From: Iningainema tapete BLCC-T55 | Lineage (GTDB): Bacteria; Cyanobacteriota; Cyanobacteriia; Cyanobacteriales; Nostocaceae | NCBI RefSeq assembly: GCF_014698965.1 | Contig: NZ_JACXAE010000005.1 | Span: 1-42,229 of the forward strand | DNA length: 42,229 nt | Direction: 5' to 3' | Part shown: one piece after another, positions 1 through 8,201 of the stretch | How positions within the stretch are numbered: position 1 is the stretch's first letter | Layout of the letters: the number at the start of each line of letters is the position of its first letter | Program-made: the position numbers and the translations under genes | The notes under the pieces: model-generated | Databases searched by the model: none | What the model saw: only the letters and a program-made list of their open reading frames with translations | Told to the model about the DNA's origin: nothing

Positions 1-3000
1 CAAGTATTTTCCGTAATCTGCAACTTCGGTCATCGGAATAAGTTGATAGTTCATTTGTTCGCATTGAAAGGGCTGGGTTAAGGGGGGAACGCAGCTCATG
101 GGAGAGAATTGCCAAGAACTCATCCTTAATGCGGTTAGCTCTTTCAGCTTCATTGCGGGCTACTTGTTCTAATTCCAAAATGCGATCGCGTTCGATTTCT
201 AATTGTTTTTGATCGTGAATGTCTGTACAACTGCCAAACCACTTCACTATTCGCCCTTGTTCATCTTTGAGTGGAAAACCTAAAATTAAATGCCAGCGGT
301 AACTACCATCTGAGTTTCGCCGGAAGCGGTATTCATGTTTATAAAATGTACTATTTGCGACAGCCGATAACCAGATAGCTTGAGTTGATTCTATATCTTC
401 TGGATGTACTGCCGATAGCCAACCAAATCCCAAGGCTTCCTCAAATGTTAATCCAGTATATTCACATAATTGTTTGTTAACAAAGTTACAATTACCATTG
501 GCATCGCAAGTCCAGATGAGGTGAGGAATGGTTTCTGCCAAGAAGCGGTAACGGGCTTCGCTTTGACGAAGTTCTTCTTCTGCGTGTTTGCGAGCAGTGA
601 TATCCATTGAGAATCCAATCATACCTACAGGATTCTGATTGCGATCGCGCAGTAAAGAAAGTGAGAGCAAAAGCTCTATGGGTTTACCAAGTTTGCTTTG
701 TGCTGTAACTTCTATTTCATGGGTACCTTGAGCTTTTAGCGGCTCGATCACTTGATTTTGTAAAAATTCATGCATTTGGGGTGCATAAAGCATCTTAACG
801 TGTTGACCGATTGTCTCTTGGGCAGAGTAACCAAAGACTCTTTCCCCACCTTGATTCCAACTGGTAATGTAACCATTCAGATCAGTGGATACAACACAGT
901 CATGTGTTTGAGCGAGGATTTGTGCTTTTAGTTGCACTTCTGCTTCGGCAAGTTTGCGATCGCTAATATCTTGATGAATACCTGCCATCCGCAAAGGCTG
1001 ACCATTCTCATCTCGTACTACCACTTTACCGTAGTTGCCAATCCATTTTGGCTCCCCAGATTTTGCGATTACTCGATAATCAAATTTGTAAGGCACAGAG
1101 CTATCCAGCAAATGGGCGTTTAAACGCTCTATGACAAAAGGTTTATCTTCTTGATAAATGAGTTTTTTCCAAGTATCAACGTGACTTGGCAGTTCCCCAA
1201 CTTGATAACCGAGCATTTCCAACCACCGGGGGCTGAGGTAAAGCTCATCAGTGACTATGTTCCAGTCCCATAAACCATTGCCCGATCCTTCTAGTGAAAG
1301 TTGCAGGCGTTCCTGGCTAGATTTGAGTAACTCTTCGGCAAGTTTGCGTTCGCTAATGTCCTGCACATTGCCTATTTTGCGTATGGGGTGGCCTGCCGCA
1401 TCATAGAAAATCTGCGCTCTCGCCGCCAACCAGCGTTCGCCCTCAGGATGCAGGATGCGAAACTCTGTCTCATAATTTTGCCGTTGCTCGCTCATCATCT
1501 GAGTGAGATACTCACTAATGGGGATGCGATCATCAGGATGTAGCAAACTCAACCAATGTTCATAAGTAATTTCTTTAGTACTAGTGTCAAGACCAAACAG
1601 CGTACAGTATTCTTCTGATATTTTGGTTTTTCCCGTAGTGATATCCAAATCCCACAATCCTGATTTTGTGGCTTTTTGTGCTAACTTCAACCAAGCGGTA
1701 GTTTCTCGGATTTCTGTTTCTGAGCGTTTGCGCTCGGTAATATCTAAATCGACACCCGCCATACGTACAGCTTGCCCTGCCTGGTTGTAGAAAACTTGAC
1801 CTTGACTAAGTGCCCAACGAATATTGTTATTGGGATAAACTACCCGAAATTCGATGTTATAGTCTGCGCCTGCGGTGATGGCAGCATTAATTGCTTGCTG
1901 TAGGCGATCGCGATCGTCTGGGTGTACCCTAGAGAAAAACATTGCCAAGGAGCCATCAAACTCTCCTACTTGCAACCCAAACAAAGCTTCTAAGTTATCA
2001 GACCATTTAATTTCACCTGTGAGTATATTCCAGTCCCAAGTCCCCATACGGGCAGCTTTCAGCGCTAACTGGAGTCTATGTTCACTCTCTTGTAGAATAG
2101 ACTTAGTTAGTTTGTGTTGGGCCAGTTCATTTTCTGCCTGCTGTAAAGCTTCAGACTGGCGGATGGCAATACTTATATGGGTAGCTAATTCCTGAAGCAA
2201 ATCAATATCTGACTGTTGCCAATTTCGCGGTGCTGCACAATGATGAGCAATTAAAATTCCCCAAAAGTAGTTGTCGTGCAGAATTGGCACTACCAAATTT
2301 GCCCGGACTTGAAACTGAGCCAGCAGTTCTACATGGCATTGGTCAATGCTACCATCAAAGATATCTCTTTTGACGGTAACTAATCCCTGACGATAACGTT
2401 CGATATAAGAATTTACAGCAGTGGTATCAAGGTTGAGTAATCCTTGACGATAGCGTTCAATATAATCCTCTGCCAAACAGGGATCTGTCATGGAATAATT
2501 GAGAATAGGTTGCCACTGTGCTCCTACAGATTCTGCAATTACCTGGCCGTTAGCATCTGCATATAATCGAAAAATGATTACCCGATCCGTCTGTAGGAAT
2601 TGTCGCACTTCGTTGACAGTGGTTTGGAGAATTTCCTGGAAGCTGGAAGATTTATAAATTTGTTGGATAATTTGGTTTAAAAATCGCTCTTTTTCTACGC
2701 TCTTTTGTAGTTGATTACGTAACTCCAGCTTTTCAATTGCCCCATTCACCGTTTGCCGGAGTTCCTCAGGAGTAATTTTGCCTTTCACTAAATAATTTTG
2801 TGCACCCGCTTGCATCGCTTGTACGGCGCTCTCCTCATTTCCTAGCCCTGTTACTACAATTACAGGTAAGAATGATTGGCTCATCATCGTTTGCAATTGT
2901 GAGAGAAATTCTACGCCATCTAAGTCTGGTAGTCGGTAATCTAGCAACACAATATCAGGTTGGTAAGCCCGCCATAGTTCTAACCCTACTCGCCCCAATT

Positions 3001-3115
3001 CTGCTACCAAAATATTGTATTGGTATTGTCTATCTTGTAATAAATACTGCCGATACAGATCACAGTCTTCTGGGCTATCATTAACAATCAAAACGGTGCG
3101 CTGTTGCTGGCTCAT
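1..3115 (-). CDS. Hybrid sensor histidine kinase: REC-GAF-5xPAS-HisKA (partial, runs off left edge)
   Basis: Reading from the ATG at 3115 gives about 1038 open codons. An N-terminal receiver domain (residues 1-125) has an acidic pocket near D13, phosphoacceptor D59 (VLLDYRLPD) and a Lys in YLVKG. A GAF domain follows (about 150-310) with C260-H261 in DQCHVELLAQF and the cyanobacterial signature LIAHHCAAPRNW. Five PAS/PAC units follow, each ending in motifs such as DITERKR, DISERKL or DITARKH (about 335-975). Next comes a coiled stretch and the HisKA H-box DEFLAILSHELRSPLNP with H1006. The expected HisKA continuation (usually I-L-G-W after LNP) is absent: codons after P1014 read ALSMRTNELST. 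The ATPase domain would lie outside the window or is lost. The protein probably senses light or redox through GAF/PAS and phosphorylates a partner; this role is family inference. The GAF contains a short internal duplication. Confidence 0.85.
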   Translation of the reverse strand, partial: MSQQQRTVLIVNDSPEDCDLYRQYLLQDRQYQYNILVAELGRVGLELWRAYQPDIVLLDYRLPDLDGVEFLSQLQTMMSQSFLPVIVVTGLGNEESAVQAMQAGAQNYLVKGKITPEELRQTVNGAIEKLELRNQLQKSVEKERFLNQIIQQIYKSSSFQEILQTTVNEVRQFLQTDRVIIFRLYADANGQVIAESVGAQWQPILNYSMTDPCLAEDYIERYRQGLLNLDTTAVNSYIERYRQGLVTVKRDIFDGSIDQCHVELLAQFQVRANLVVPILHDNYFWGILIAHHCAAPRNWQQSDIDLLQELATHISIAIRQSEALQQAENELAQHKLTKSILQESEHRLQLALKAARMGTWDWNILTGEIKWSDNLEALFGLQVGEFDGSLAMFFSRVHPDDRDRLQQAINAAITAGADYNIEFRVVYPNNNIRWALSQGQVFYNQAGQAVRMAGVDLDITERKRSETEIRETTAWLKLAQKATKSGLWDLDITTGKTKISEEYCTLFGLDTSTKEITYEHWLSLLHPDDRIPISEYLTQMMSEQRQNYETEFRILHPEGERWLAARAQIFYDAAGHPIRKIGNVQDISERKLAEELLKSSQERLQLSLEGSGNGLWDWNIVTDELYLSPRWLEMLGYQVGELPSHVDTWKKLIYQEDKPFVIERLNAHLLDSSVPYKFDYRVIAKSGEPKWIGNYGKVVVRDENGQPLRMAGIHQDISDRKLAEAEVQLKAQILAQTHDCVVSTDLNGYITSWNQGGERVFGYSAQETIGQHVKMLYAPQMHEFLQNQVIEPLKAQGTHEIEVTAQSKLGKPIELLLSLSLLRDRNQNPVGMIGFSMDITARKHAEEELRQSEARYRFLAETIPHLIWTCDANGNCNFVNKQLCEYTGLTFEEALGFGWLSAVHPEDIESTQAIWLSAVANSTFYKHEYRFRRNSDGSYRWHLILGFPLKDEQGRIVKWFGSCTDIHDQKQLEIERDRILELEQVARNEAERANRIKDEFLAILSHELRSPLNPALSMRTNELSTYSDDRSCRLRKIL
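2381..2466 (-). repeat. 57-nt in-frame tandem duplication inside the GAF domain
   Basis: The sequence taatccctgacgataacg at 2381 recurs with two changes at 2438, exactly 57 nt (19 codons) away. The protein therefore carries YIERYRQGL twice, just before the Cys-His dyad. The spacing keeps frame. The copies have diverged slightly, so the duplication is not brand new. Confidence 0.85.
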
Positions 3116-3180
3116 AAATATTTTATTAATTAGCAGATAGATCAAAACTATATAAAAATCCAGACTAATTATCCTAATTA

Positions 3181-3264
3181 GTAACCGTTCACACTCCCCC
3201 CTACCTCTTAACGAGAAATCAAGGGTTTCGTCGATTTTGCCGGGGGGGGGGAGTGAATAATTAC
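3181..3264. repeat. Imperfect inverted repeat with C-run/G-run arms
   Basis: The left arm GTAACCGTTCACACTCCCCC starts at 3181 and pairs with a right arm at 3242-3264 (a run of G, then AGTGAATAATTAC). The surrounding 3120-3310 is A/T-rich with repeated CTAATTA motifs. This resembles the small dispersed repeats common between cyanobacterial genes. It lies upstream of the sensor kinase start and could also affect its mRNA leader. Confidence 0.55.
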
Positions 3265-3416
3265 CCTAATTACTAATTAGCTAATTATACCAATAATTAA
3301 ATATTTTGAGAATAATTATAAGTGGCAATTTCAGCAAATTCTAGCTGTGTTTGATATCATGTTCTGTGAAATACTTATCATAAATCTGACCAAAACAGTG
3401 CTGAGTGTCCAGTTAG

Positions 3417-3650
3417 AGTGCTGATTCAGAAGGCAGCTATGAGTCACGGGCAGAGGGCAGCTATGATACCCACGCTTAAAAGCGTGGGATTAGATAAGGA
3501 CGCCGTTTTTCTTCTTGTGGCGCGTCTTGAAAAACATCTTTTTTTTTACTGGGCTTTAAACCCAGAACTAAAGTTTTTTTTTAGAGAGCAGGAGGCAGAA
3601 AGCCTTCAGCATAGCTGCCTCCTGCCCTCTGCCTTTCTTTGTAAAAAGTA
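3417..3650. repeat. Palindrome-rich intergenic stretch, possible IS200/IS605 debris
   Basis: Three separate hairpins sit within 230 bases. A perfect 20-nt palindrome CCCACGCTTAAAAGCGTGGG lies at 3469-3488. CTGGGCTTTAAACCCAG lies at 3549-3565. Long arms GCAGGAGGCAG/CTGCCTCCTGC span 3588-3625. CCCACGCTT...AAGCGTGGG hairpins resemble those found at ends of IS200/IS605-type elements in cyanobacteria, but no transposase is present, so that origin is inference. A 77-residue plus-strand reading frame over these hairpins looks non-coding. Confidence 0.5.
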
Positions 3651-3656
3651 AAATTA

Positions 3657-4109
3657 TCAGAATGATTGGCGATCCATACTTAAATTCAGCAAGCCTAAAT
3701 GTGCTAAATTGAGCCTAGTCAACATTTCCTTTTTAGAAAGTCCTTGATCAGCTACTGCAAAACCACCTTGATGATTATTGATGTCATGTCTAATCCGCAC
3801 CAGTGCCTTGACATAACTGCTTTGCACCATCAGATTCAAAAAGGGATTATTGCTCATCAACCTTTGAAGGAGTTGAATACCCGTATCAATTTGGGCTGTC
3901 ATCCCAGCCTTTTCTGGAATAGAAAGGTCTATTACAGCGAGTGAAGGTAAAGATATTTGTACTTGTGCAAAAGCATCTTCTGCAGTTTGAACAGTAATAA
4001 TTCCAGTTTCAGGATACTGCTTGCTAAGCACATCAAGTGTTCCATACAACATTAATTCGTGATCATCAACAACTAAAATTTTCGGTGGATTTAAAAAATC
4101 TTGATTCAT
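3657..4109 (-). CDS. REC-only response regulator, probably truncated NarL/LuxR type
   Basis: This is a 150-residue receiver domain. The motif ILVVDDHELMLYGTLDVL supplies the acidic pair D15-D16, and LAVIDLSIPE supplies phosphoacceptor D61. Relatives of this NarL-like type normally carry a C-terminal LuxR helix-turn-helix after about residue 150. Here the frame ends in LNLSMDRQSF with no DNA-binding domain, right beside the hairpin cluster at 3417-3650. I chose ATG 4109 because a weak gag lies just upstream and homologous receivers begin near there; an in-frame ATG at 4136 would add nine residues. It may work as a stand-alone receiver or as a dead remnant. It lies upstream of the sensor kinase on the same strand, about 540 nt away. 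Confidence 0.7.
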   Translation of the reverse strand: MNQDFLNPPKILVVDDHELMLYGTLDVLSKQYPETGIITVQTAEDAFAQVQISLPSLAVIDLSIPEKAGMTAQIDTGIQLLQRLMSNNPFLNLMVQSSYVKALVRIRHDINNHQGGFAVADQGLSKKEMLTRLNLAHLGLLNLSMDRQSF

Positions 4110-4254
4110 CGTTAATATCTCAAATGTCGCTTCCATTTTATTTTTCTAGATTGTTTATATTTTATTCATAGGTAGAGCTACTCACCTTTTATCGTCTCTG
4201 TCTTGTAATTGTATTTAACGAATAGATACTAGTCTAGGCAGGAAACTGCAAATC

Positions 4255-4335
4255 ATGCCAAATTACTCATATTTGGGGGAGATTTTGGTGAGTGGGAGTT
4301 TGGATAAGACGATTAAGATTTGGCAGAAGAGTTAA
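4255..4335 (+). pseudogene. 3' remnant of a WD40-repeat gene
   Basis: A 26-codon open stretch ends with ILVSGSLDKTIKIWQKS and a stop. This is a textbook last WD40 blade strand (GS.D.TIKIW). Nothing upstream within 100 nt continues the propeller, so it is a leftover tail of a larger beta-propeller gene. Identification of the motif is firm; expression is unlikely. Confidence 0.7.
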
Positions 4336-4337
4336 TG

Positions 4338-4407
4338 AACCGCAGATAAACGCAGATGCACGCTGATGTAATAAATTATCTGCGTACATCCGCGTACATC
4401 TGCGGTT
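4338..4407. repeat. Inverted repeat AACCGCAGAT...ATCTGCGGTT
   Basis: The perfect 10-nt outer arms are AACCGCAGAT (4338-4347) and ATCTGCGGTT (4398-4407). Further imperfect pairing uses internal CGCAGATG/CATCCGCG elements. It lies 7 nt past the ftsH stop and may serve as its terminator, though no strong T-run follows. Similar CGCAGAT-type hairpins are common dispersed repeats in cyanobacteria. Confidence 0.55.
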
Positions 4408-4414
4408 AAAATTT

Positions 4415-6349
4415 CTATACCACCATAGATGGGATTAAGGGCAGATCTTCAGAGATTTTGCCTGTTTGTAACCATTTTTCCAGTTCAACTGGTGGTTTTA
4501 CTTTGGAAAGGCGATCGCGCAGTTGCACACCTTCAAGAATTTCTTGTTGCAATAGTTCTTGTGCGGTTTCTTCCAACAAGTCGCGGTTTTGTTGCAGAAT
4601 TTTTAAGGCAATGCTGTGGGCATTATCTATGATCTGCTTGACTTCACGATCAATTTCTTCGGCTACTTTGGGACTAACTTGACGACGTGGGTTACCGTAA
4701 CCTTCGATGAATTGCTGTTGGACTTTCTCAAATGCTACTGGACCTAGTTCATCGCTCATACCGTAAATGGTAACAGATCGTTCTGCTAAGTCTGTGGCTT
4801 TTTGGATGTCGTCACTGGCTCCTGTGGATACTTTACCAAAGATGATTTCTTCTGCGGAACGTCCACCTAAGAGAATGGCGATCCTACCGCGAAGTTCATC
4901 TTCGATCATTAAGAAGCGGTCTTCTTCTGGCATCTGAATTGTGTATCCTAAGGCTCCTACTCCACGAGGAACAACGGAGATTTTCTCTACTCTACCAGCT
5001 CCTGGCATCAAAGCACCGATGATGGCGTGACCAACTTCGTGGTAAGCAACAGTCTTTTTCTCGGTTTCGTTGAGGACGCGAGAGCGTTTTTCTAAGCCTG
5101 CGACAACACGTTCAATGGCTTCGTTGAAGTCTGCCATCGTTACTGCTTGCCGATTTTGGCGGGCGGCGAGGAGTGCAGCTTCATTGACGAGGTTAGCTAA
5201 ATCTGCCCCGGCAAATCCTGGTGTGCGGATACCAATGGTTCCTAAGTTCACATCATCAGCTAATTTAACGTTTCGCGCATGAACTTTGAGAATAGCTTCT
5301 CGTCCAATTTTATCAGGGCGATCTACTACTACTTGACGATCAAATCGACCGGGACGACGTAAGGCAGGATCGAGAACTTCTGGACGGTTGGTGGCGGCAA
5401 TGATAATTACGCCTGTGTTCGCTTCAAAGCCGTCCATTTCGGTAAGTAATTGGTTGAGGGTTTGTTCGCGCTCATCGTTACCACCGAAGGGACTTGCACC
5501 ACCGCGAGATTTACCGAGTGCGTCTAATTCATCGATAAATACTATACAGGGTGCTTGTTGTTTTGCTTGGTCGAACAAGTCGCGGACACGGGAAGCACCT
5601 ACACCAACAAATAGTTCAATGAATTCTGAACCGGAGATGGTGAAGAAGGGTACCCCAGCTTCTCCGGCGATCGCTTTTGCTAATAGTGTTTTACCTGTTC
5701 CTGGCGGTCCTACCAGCAACACACCTTTAGGTATCTTTGCTCCTAAATTGGTATATTTTGTTGCACTTTTCAGAAAATCGACAATTTCTTCTAGTTCTGC
5801 CTTAGCTTCATCTACACCAGCAACATCAATAAATTTAACACCTGTACTGCCTTCTGAGTAGATGCGGGCTTTGCTTTTACCTACTGTAAGTGCAGCCGGT
5901 CCCCCTCCTTGACGATTGAGCAAGAATCCCCAAATGCCAAAGAAAATTAATGGTGGTGCAACCCAACTAAGTAGCGTACCAATCCAACCATTTTGATCTG
6001 GTGGTGGCGCGGCAAACTTAACGTTATGTTCGCGGAGAATTTTGGGTAAGTCTAGGTCAATTGCTATTGGTGTGGTAACAAGTACTTGTTGCGCCTCTTT
6101 GCCTTCTGGCGTTTGAGTTTTGACTACATACTCAATGCGATCGCCTCCCACAATTGCCCTGTCTACTTTACCTGTTTCTACAGCAGTGATAAAGTCACTA
6201 TAGGGAACTTGTGGTTGTTTAGCACCAAAAAAACTAGGAACTATAAAGTTAAGAAGTAATAGAAGGGTCAACAAAATCAGTAGGCTACCACCAAACTGCC
6301 TAATTATCGGCTGTTTGTTTGGTCTTTTTTTATTATTTTCTACAGGCAT
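4415..6349 (-). CDS. ftsH: ATP-dependent zinc metalloprotease FtsH
   Basis: This membrane-anchored AAA protease forms hexamers that extract and degrade membrane proteins; in cyanobacteria this includes damaged photosystem subunits. At 644 residues it is full length. TM1 spans about 20-41, a lumenal/periplasmic domain follows, and TM2 spans about 129-147. Walker A is GPPGTGKT (214-221) and Walker B is [11 protein letters not shown] (269-279). The second region of homology is [17 protein letters not shown], and the zinc site is HEVGH (437-441) with a distal acidic ligand in TGASDD. The Walker B variant [10 protein letters not shown] differs from the more common EIDAVGRQRG, which may point to a FtsH4-like paralogue; that subtype call is tentative. 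The start [10 protein letters not shown] gives the expected N-in topology. Confidence 0.96.
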   Translation of the reverse strand: MPVENNKKRPNKQPIIRQFGGSLLILLTLLLLLNFIVPSFFGAKQPQVPYSDFITAVETGKVDRAIVGGDRIEYVVKTQTPEGKEAQQVLVTTPIAIDLDLPKILREHNVKFAAPPPDQNGWIGTLLSWVAPPLIFFGIWGFLLNRQGGGPAALTVGKSKARIYSEGSTGVKFIDVAGVDEAKAELEEIVDFLKSATKYTNLGAKIPKGVLLVGPPGTGKTLLAKAIAGEAGVPFFTISGSEFIELFVGVGASRVRDLFDQAKQQAPCIVFIDELDALGKSRGGASPFGGNDEREQTLNQLLTEMDGFEANTGVIIIAATNRPEVLDPALRRPGRFDRQVVVDRPDKIGREAILKVHARNVKLADDVNLGTIGIRTPGFAGADLANLVNEAALLAARQNRQAVTMADFNEAIERVVAGLEKRSRVLNETEKKTVAYHEVGHAIIGALMPGAGRVEKISVVPRGVGALGYTIQMPEEDRFLMIEDELRGRIAILLGGRSAEEIIFGKVSTGASDDIQKATDLAERSVTIYGMSDELGPVAFEKVQQQFIEGYGNPRRQVSPKVAEEIDREVKQIIDNAHSIALKILQQNRDLLEETAQELLQQEILEGVQLRDRLSKVKPPVELEKWLQTGKISEDLPLIPSMVV

Positions 6350-6382
6350 TTTTTAATGTACCCTCCATATTTAAAAATGCTG

Positions 6383-6411
6383 GTAGAGACGTTCCGCCGG
6401 AACGTCTCTAC
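6383..6411. repeat. 29-nt dispersed palindrome (GTAGAGACG family), copy 1
   Basis: A perfect stem of GTAGAGACGTTCC and GGAACGTCTCTAC surrounds a short centre. Related copies lie at 14898, 18551 and 40790, with paired changes that keep the stem. It sits upstream of ftsH. Confidence 0.85.
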
Positions 6412-6498
6412 GATTCCCTATAAATTTATTGTAAAAACCAGATGTAACAGATAATTATCGTAGCTACCCTACTAAAAAATGTGTATAGCCGTACTTCT

Positions 6499-6693
6499 AT
6501 GATTAATTTTCTGCTCAAGGTATTTTTGCTCTCCGCTGCGATTTCAGTGTTAATTAAGTATTTTGGTCCAAATCTTTCCATTCCAGCTACAACTACAAAC
6601 GCGATCGCCATTGTTCTATCGCCCACTATAATTATGGCAATTACATTACTTTGGAGATACCAAAAACTGCAAAAAATCAATAAAACTACATAG
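6499..6693 (+). CDS. Small two-TM membrane protein
   Basis: This 64-residue protein starts at MINFLLKVFLL. It has two hydrophobic segments (about 3-19 and 34-52) joined by a short polar loop with FGPNLSIPATTTN. An upstream ATG at 6481 is also in frame, but the later start places the first TM at the N-terminus. An opposite-strand frame over the same bases lacks a protein-like pattern. Small conserved membrane proteins like this occur in many cyanobacteria; the function is unknown. Confidence 0.6.
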   Translation: MINFLLKVFLLSAAISVLIKYFGPNLSIPATTTNAIAIVLSPTIIMAITLLWRYQKLQKINKTT

Positions 6694-6768
6694 GCGATCG
6701 CCGCTAAAATCAGCTAATCTAGCTCCATTGAGAGGAATAGCAGCAAGCTTGGTTACGGGGGTTAGGGA

Positions 6769-7902
6769 GTGAAATTAGGTCAATGGATTGGTTTAATTGC
6801 CATAGTTCTGTCTTTTTATATCTTATGGCAGATTCGGGAAGCACTTTTATTGGTGTTTGCGGCTGTTGTCTTAGCTACTACCTTAAATCGTTTGGCAAGA
6901 TGGTTCCAGCGTTCGGGTATGGGGCGAGGCTTAGCCGTAATTCTGTCAGTTGCAATCTTTTTTAGTTTGATTGTAGGTTTTTTCCTACTAATTGTACCAC
7001 CTTTTGCCGACCAATTTCAAGAACTGACAAAAAAGGTTCCCGAAGGCTTGGAGCGGTTGAATAGTTGGTTTAAGGTACTGGAAACTCGCATTCCTAGCCA
7101 GTTGACTCCTTACATACCAAATATCAACAGCTTAATTAAGCAAGCAGAACCGATTATAAATCGAGCGTTGGGAAGCTCATTTGCTTTTGTCTCTGGTTCT
7201 TTAGAAGCTTTACTCAAGATTTTGTTGGTGCTAGTTTTGACAGGGATGTTCTTAGCTAACCCTCCAGCTTACCGCAAGTCATTTATTCGCTTGTTTCCCT
7301 CGTTTTACCGCCGACGAGCGGATGGTATTTTGGATGAATGTGAGGTTTCCTTAGGGGGATGGGTAACAGGAGCTTTAATTGCTATGGGTGTAGTGGGGCT
7401 GTTAAGCGTCATCGGCTTATATTTTTTACGTGTTCCCGCCGCACTGGCTTTGGCAGTTTTGGCAGGATTTTTGAATTTGATTCCTAATCTTGGTCCAACT
7501 TTAAGCGTAATTCCAGCCGCTGCGATCGCTCTTTTGGATGCGCCGTGGAAATCTCTTGCTGTCTTAATTCTCTACTTTTTCATTCAGCAAGCTGAAAGTA
7601 ATTTTATCACACCTATAGTTATGGCACAGCAAGTTTCACTTCTACCTGCTGTGACATTAATCGCCCAGTTATTTTTCGTCACTTTCTTTGGCTTTCTCGG
7701 ATTATTTTTGGCCTTACCTCTAACCGTTGTTGCCAAAATTTGGTTGCGAGAAGTTTTACTAGAGGATATTTTAGACCATTGGGGCGATCAACCCAATCAA
7801 GAAACTGAGTTTGTTGTCGTTTCTGAATCACCACAAGACGAAATAAGCGAACCTAAGAGCGATAACGCAACTTCTGTTAATGATACTAAAAATAGTGAGT
7901 AG
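6769..7902 (+). CDS. AI-2E/PerM-family permease
   Basis: This 377-residue polytopic membrane protein starts at a GTG preceded by a purine-rich ggttaggga. Hydrophobic helices lie at about 5-40, 55-85, 145-165, 200-265 and 270-330. The family signature PNLGPTLSVIPAAAIALLD is present at about residue 245, followed by FIQQAESNFITPIVM, typical of the UPF0118/AI-2 exporter-like family. Members move small molecules or ions; the substrate cannot be inferred here. The tail (about 340-377) is acidic and poorly conserved. Confidence 0.85.
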   Translation: MKLGQWIGLIAIVLSFYILWQIREALLLVFAAVVLATTLNRLARWFQRSGMGRGLAVILSVAIFFSLIVGFFLLIVPPFADQFQELTKKVPEGLERLNSWFKVLETRIPSQLTPYIPNINSLIKQAEPIINRALGSSFAFVSGSLEALLKILLVLVLTGMFLANPPAYRKSFIRLFPSFYRRRADGILDECEVSLGGWVTGALIAMGVVGLLSVIGLYFLRVPAALALAVLAGFLNLIPNLGPTLSVIPAAAIALLDAPWKSLAVLILYFFIQQAESNFITPIVMAQQVSLLPAVTLIAQLFFVTFFGFLGLFLALPLTVVAKIWLREVLLEDILDHWGDQPNQETEFVVVSESPQDEISEPKSDNATSVNDTKNSE

Positions 7903-8201
7903 TTACTATAGCAGTCCTAAATGATTTGTAAACACAAGTCTTTCTTTTCTTGGCGCTCTTGGCGTCTTGGCGGTTCAAAACTCAACTATAATTCTTATAT
8001 AGTTAAATATTCATAAATAAATACATAGCCCTAATTGGGCTTCTTTTTTTGATAACTTTTTTTCAATCTAACCTATAGATAGATGACGATAAGTGCAAAA
8101 TCTCAAAATATAAATCATCAGATCAATTAAGTAGTGTGTGGAAATAACAATATTTGCTCAGATTTACTCAAGGTTTATAAATTTTATCATCATTTTATGT
8201 T
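7903..8201. other. Intergenic region with TTGGCG direct repeats
   Basis: It contains three near-tandem cttggcg units at about 7949-7972, a cyanobacterial simple-repeat type, and the terminator at 8027. The remainder, up to the APC permease start, is A/T-rich and presumably holds that gene's promoter. No clear promoter boxes could be assigned. Confidence 0.5.
8027..8050 (+). terminator. Rho-independent terminator after the permease
   Basis: The stem AGCCC-TAATT-GGGCT is followed immediately by TCTTTTTTT. The T-run on the plus strand fits termination of the upstream AI-2E-type permease gene. Confidence 0.75.

Noticed and set aside
5388-5861. 157-codon plus-strand frame inside ftsH
   Set aside because: Shadow of the highly conserved ATPase region on the other strand.
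6426-6680. Minus-strand 84-codon frame
   Set aside because: The plus-strand frame over the same bases has a clear two-TM pattern and better start.
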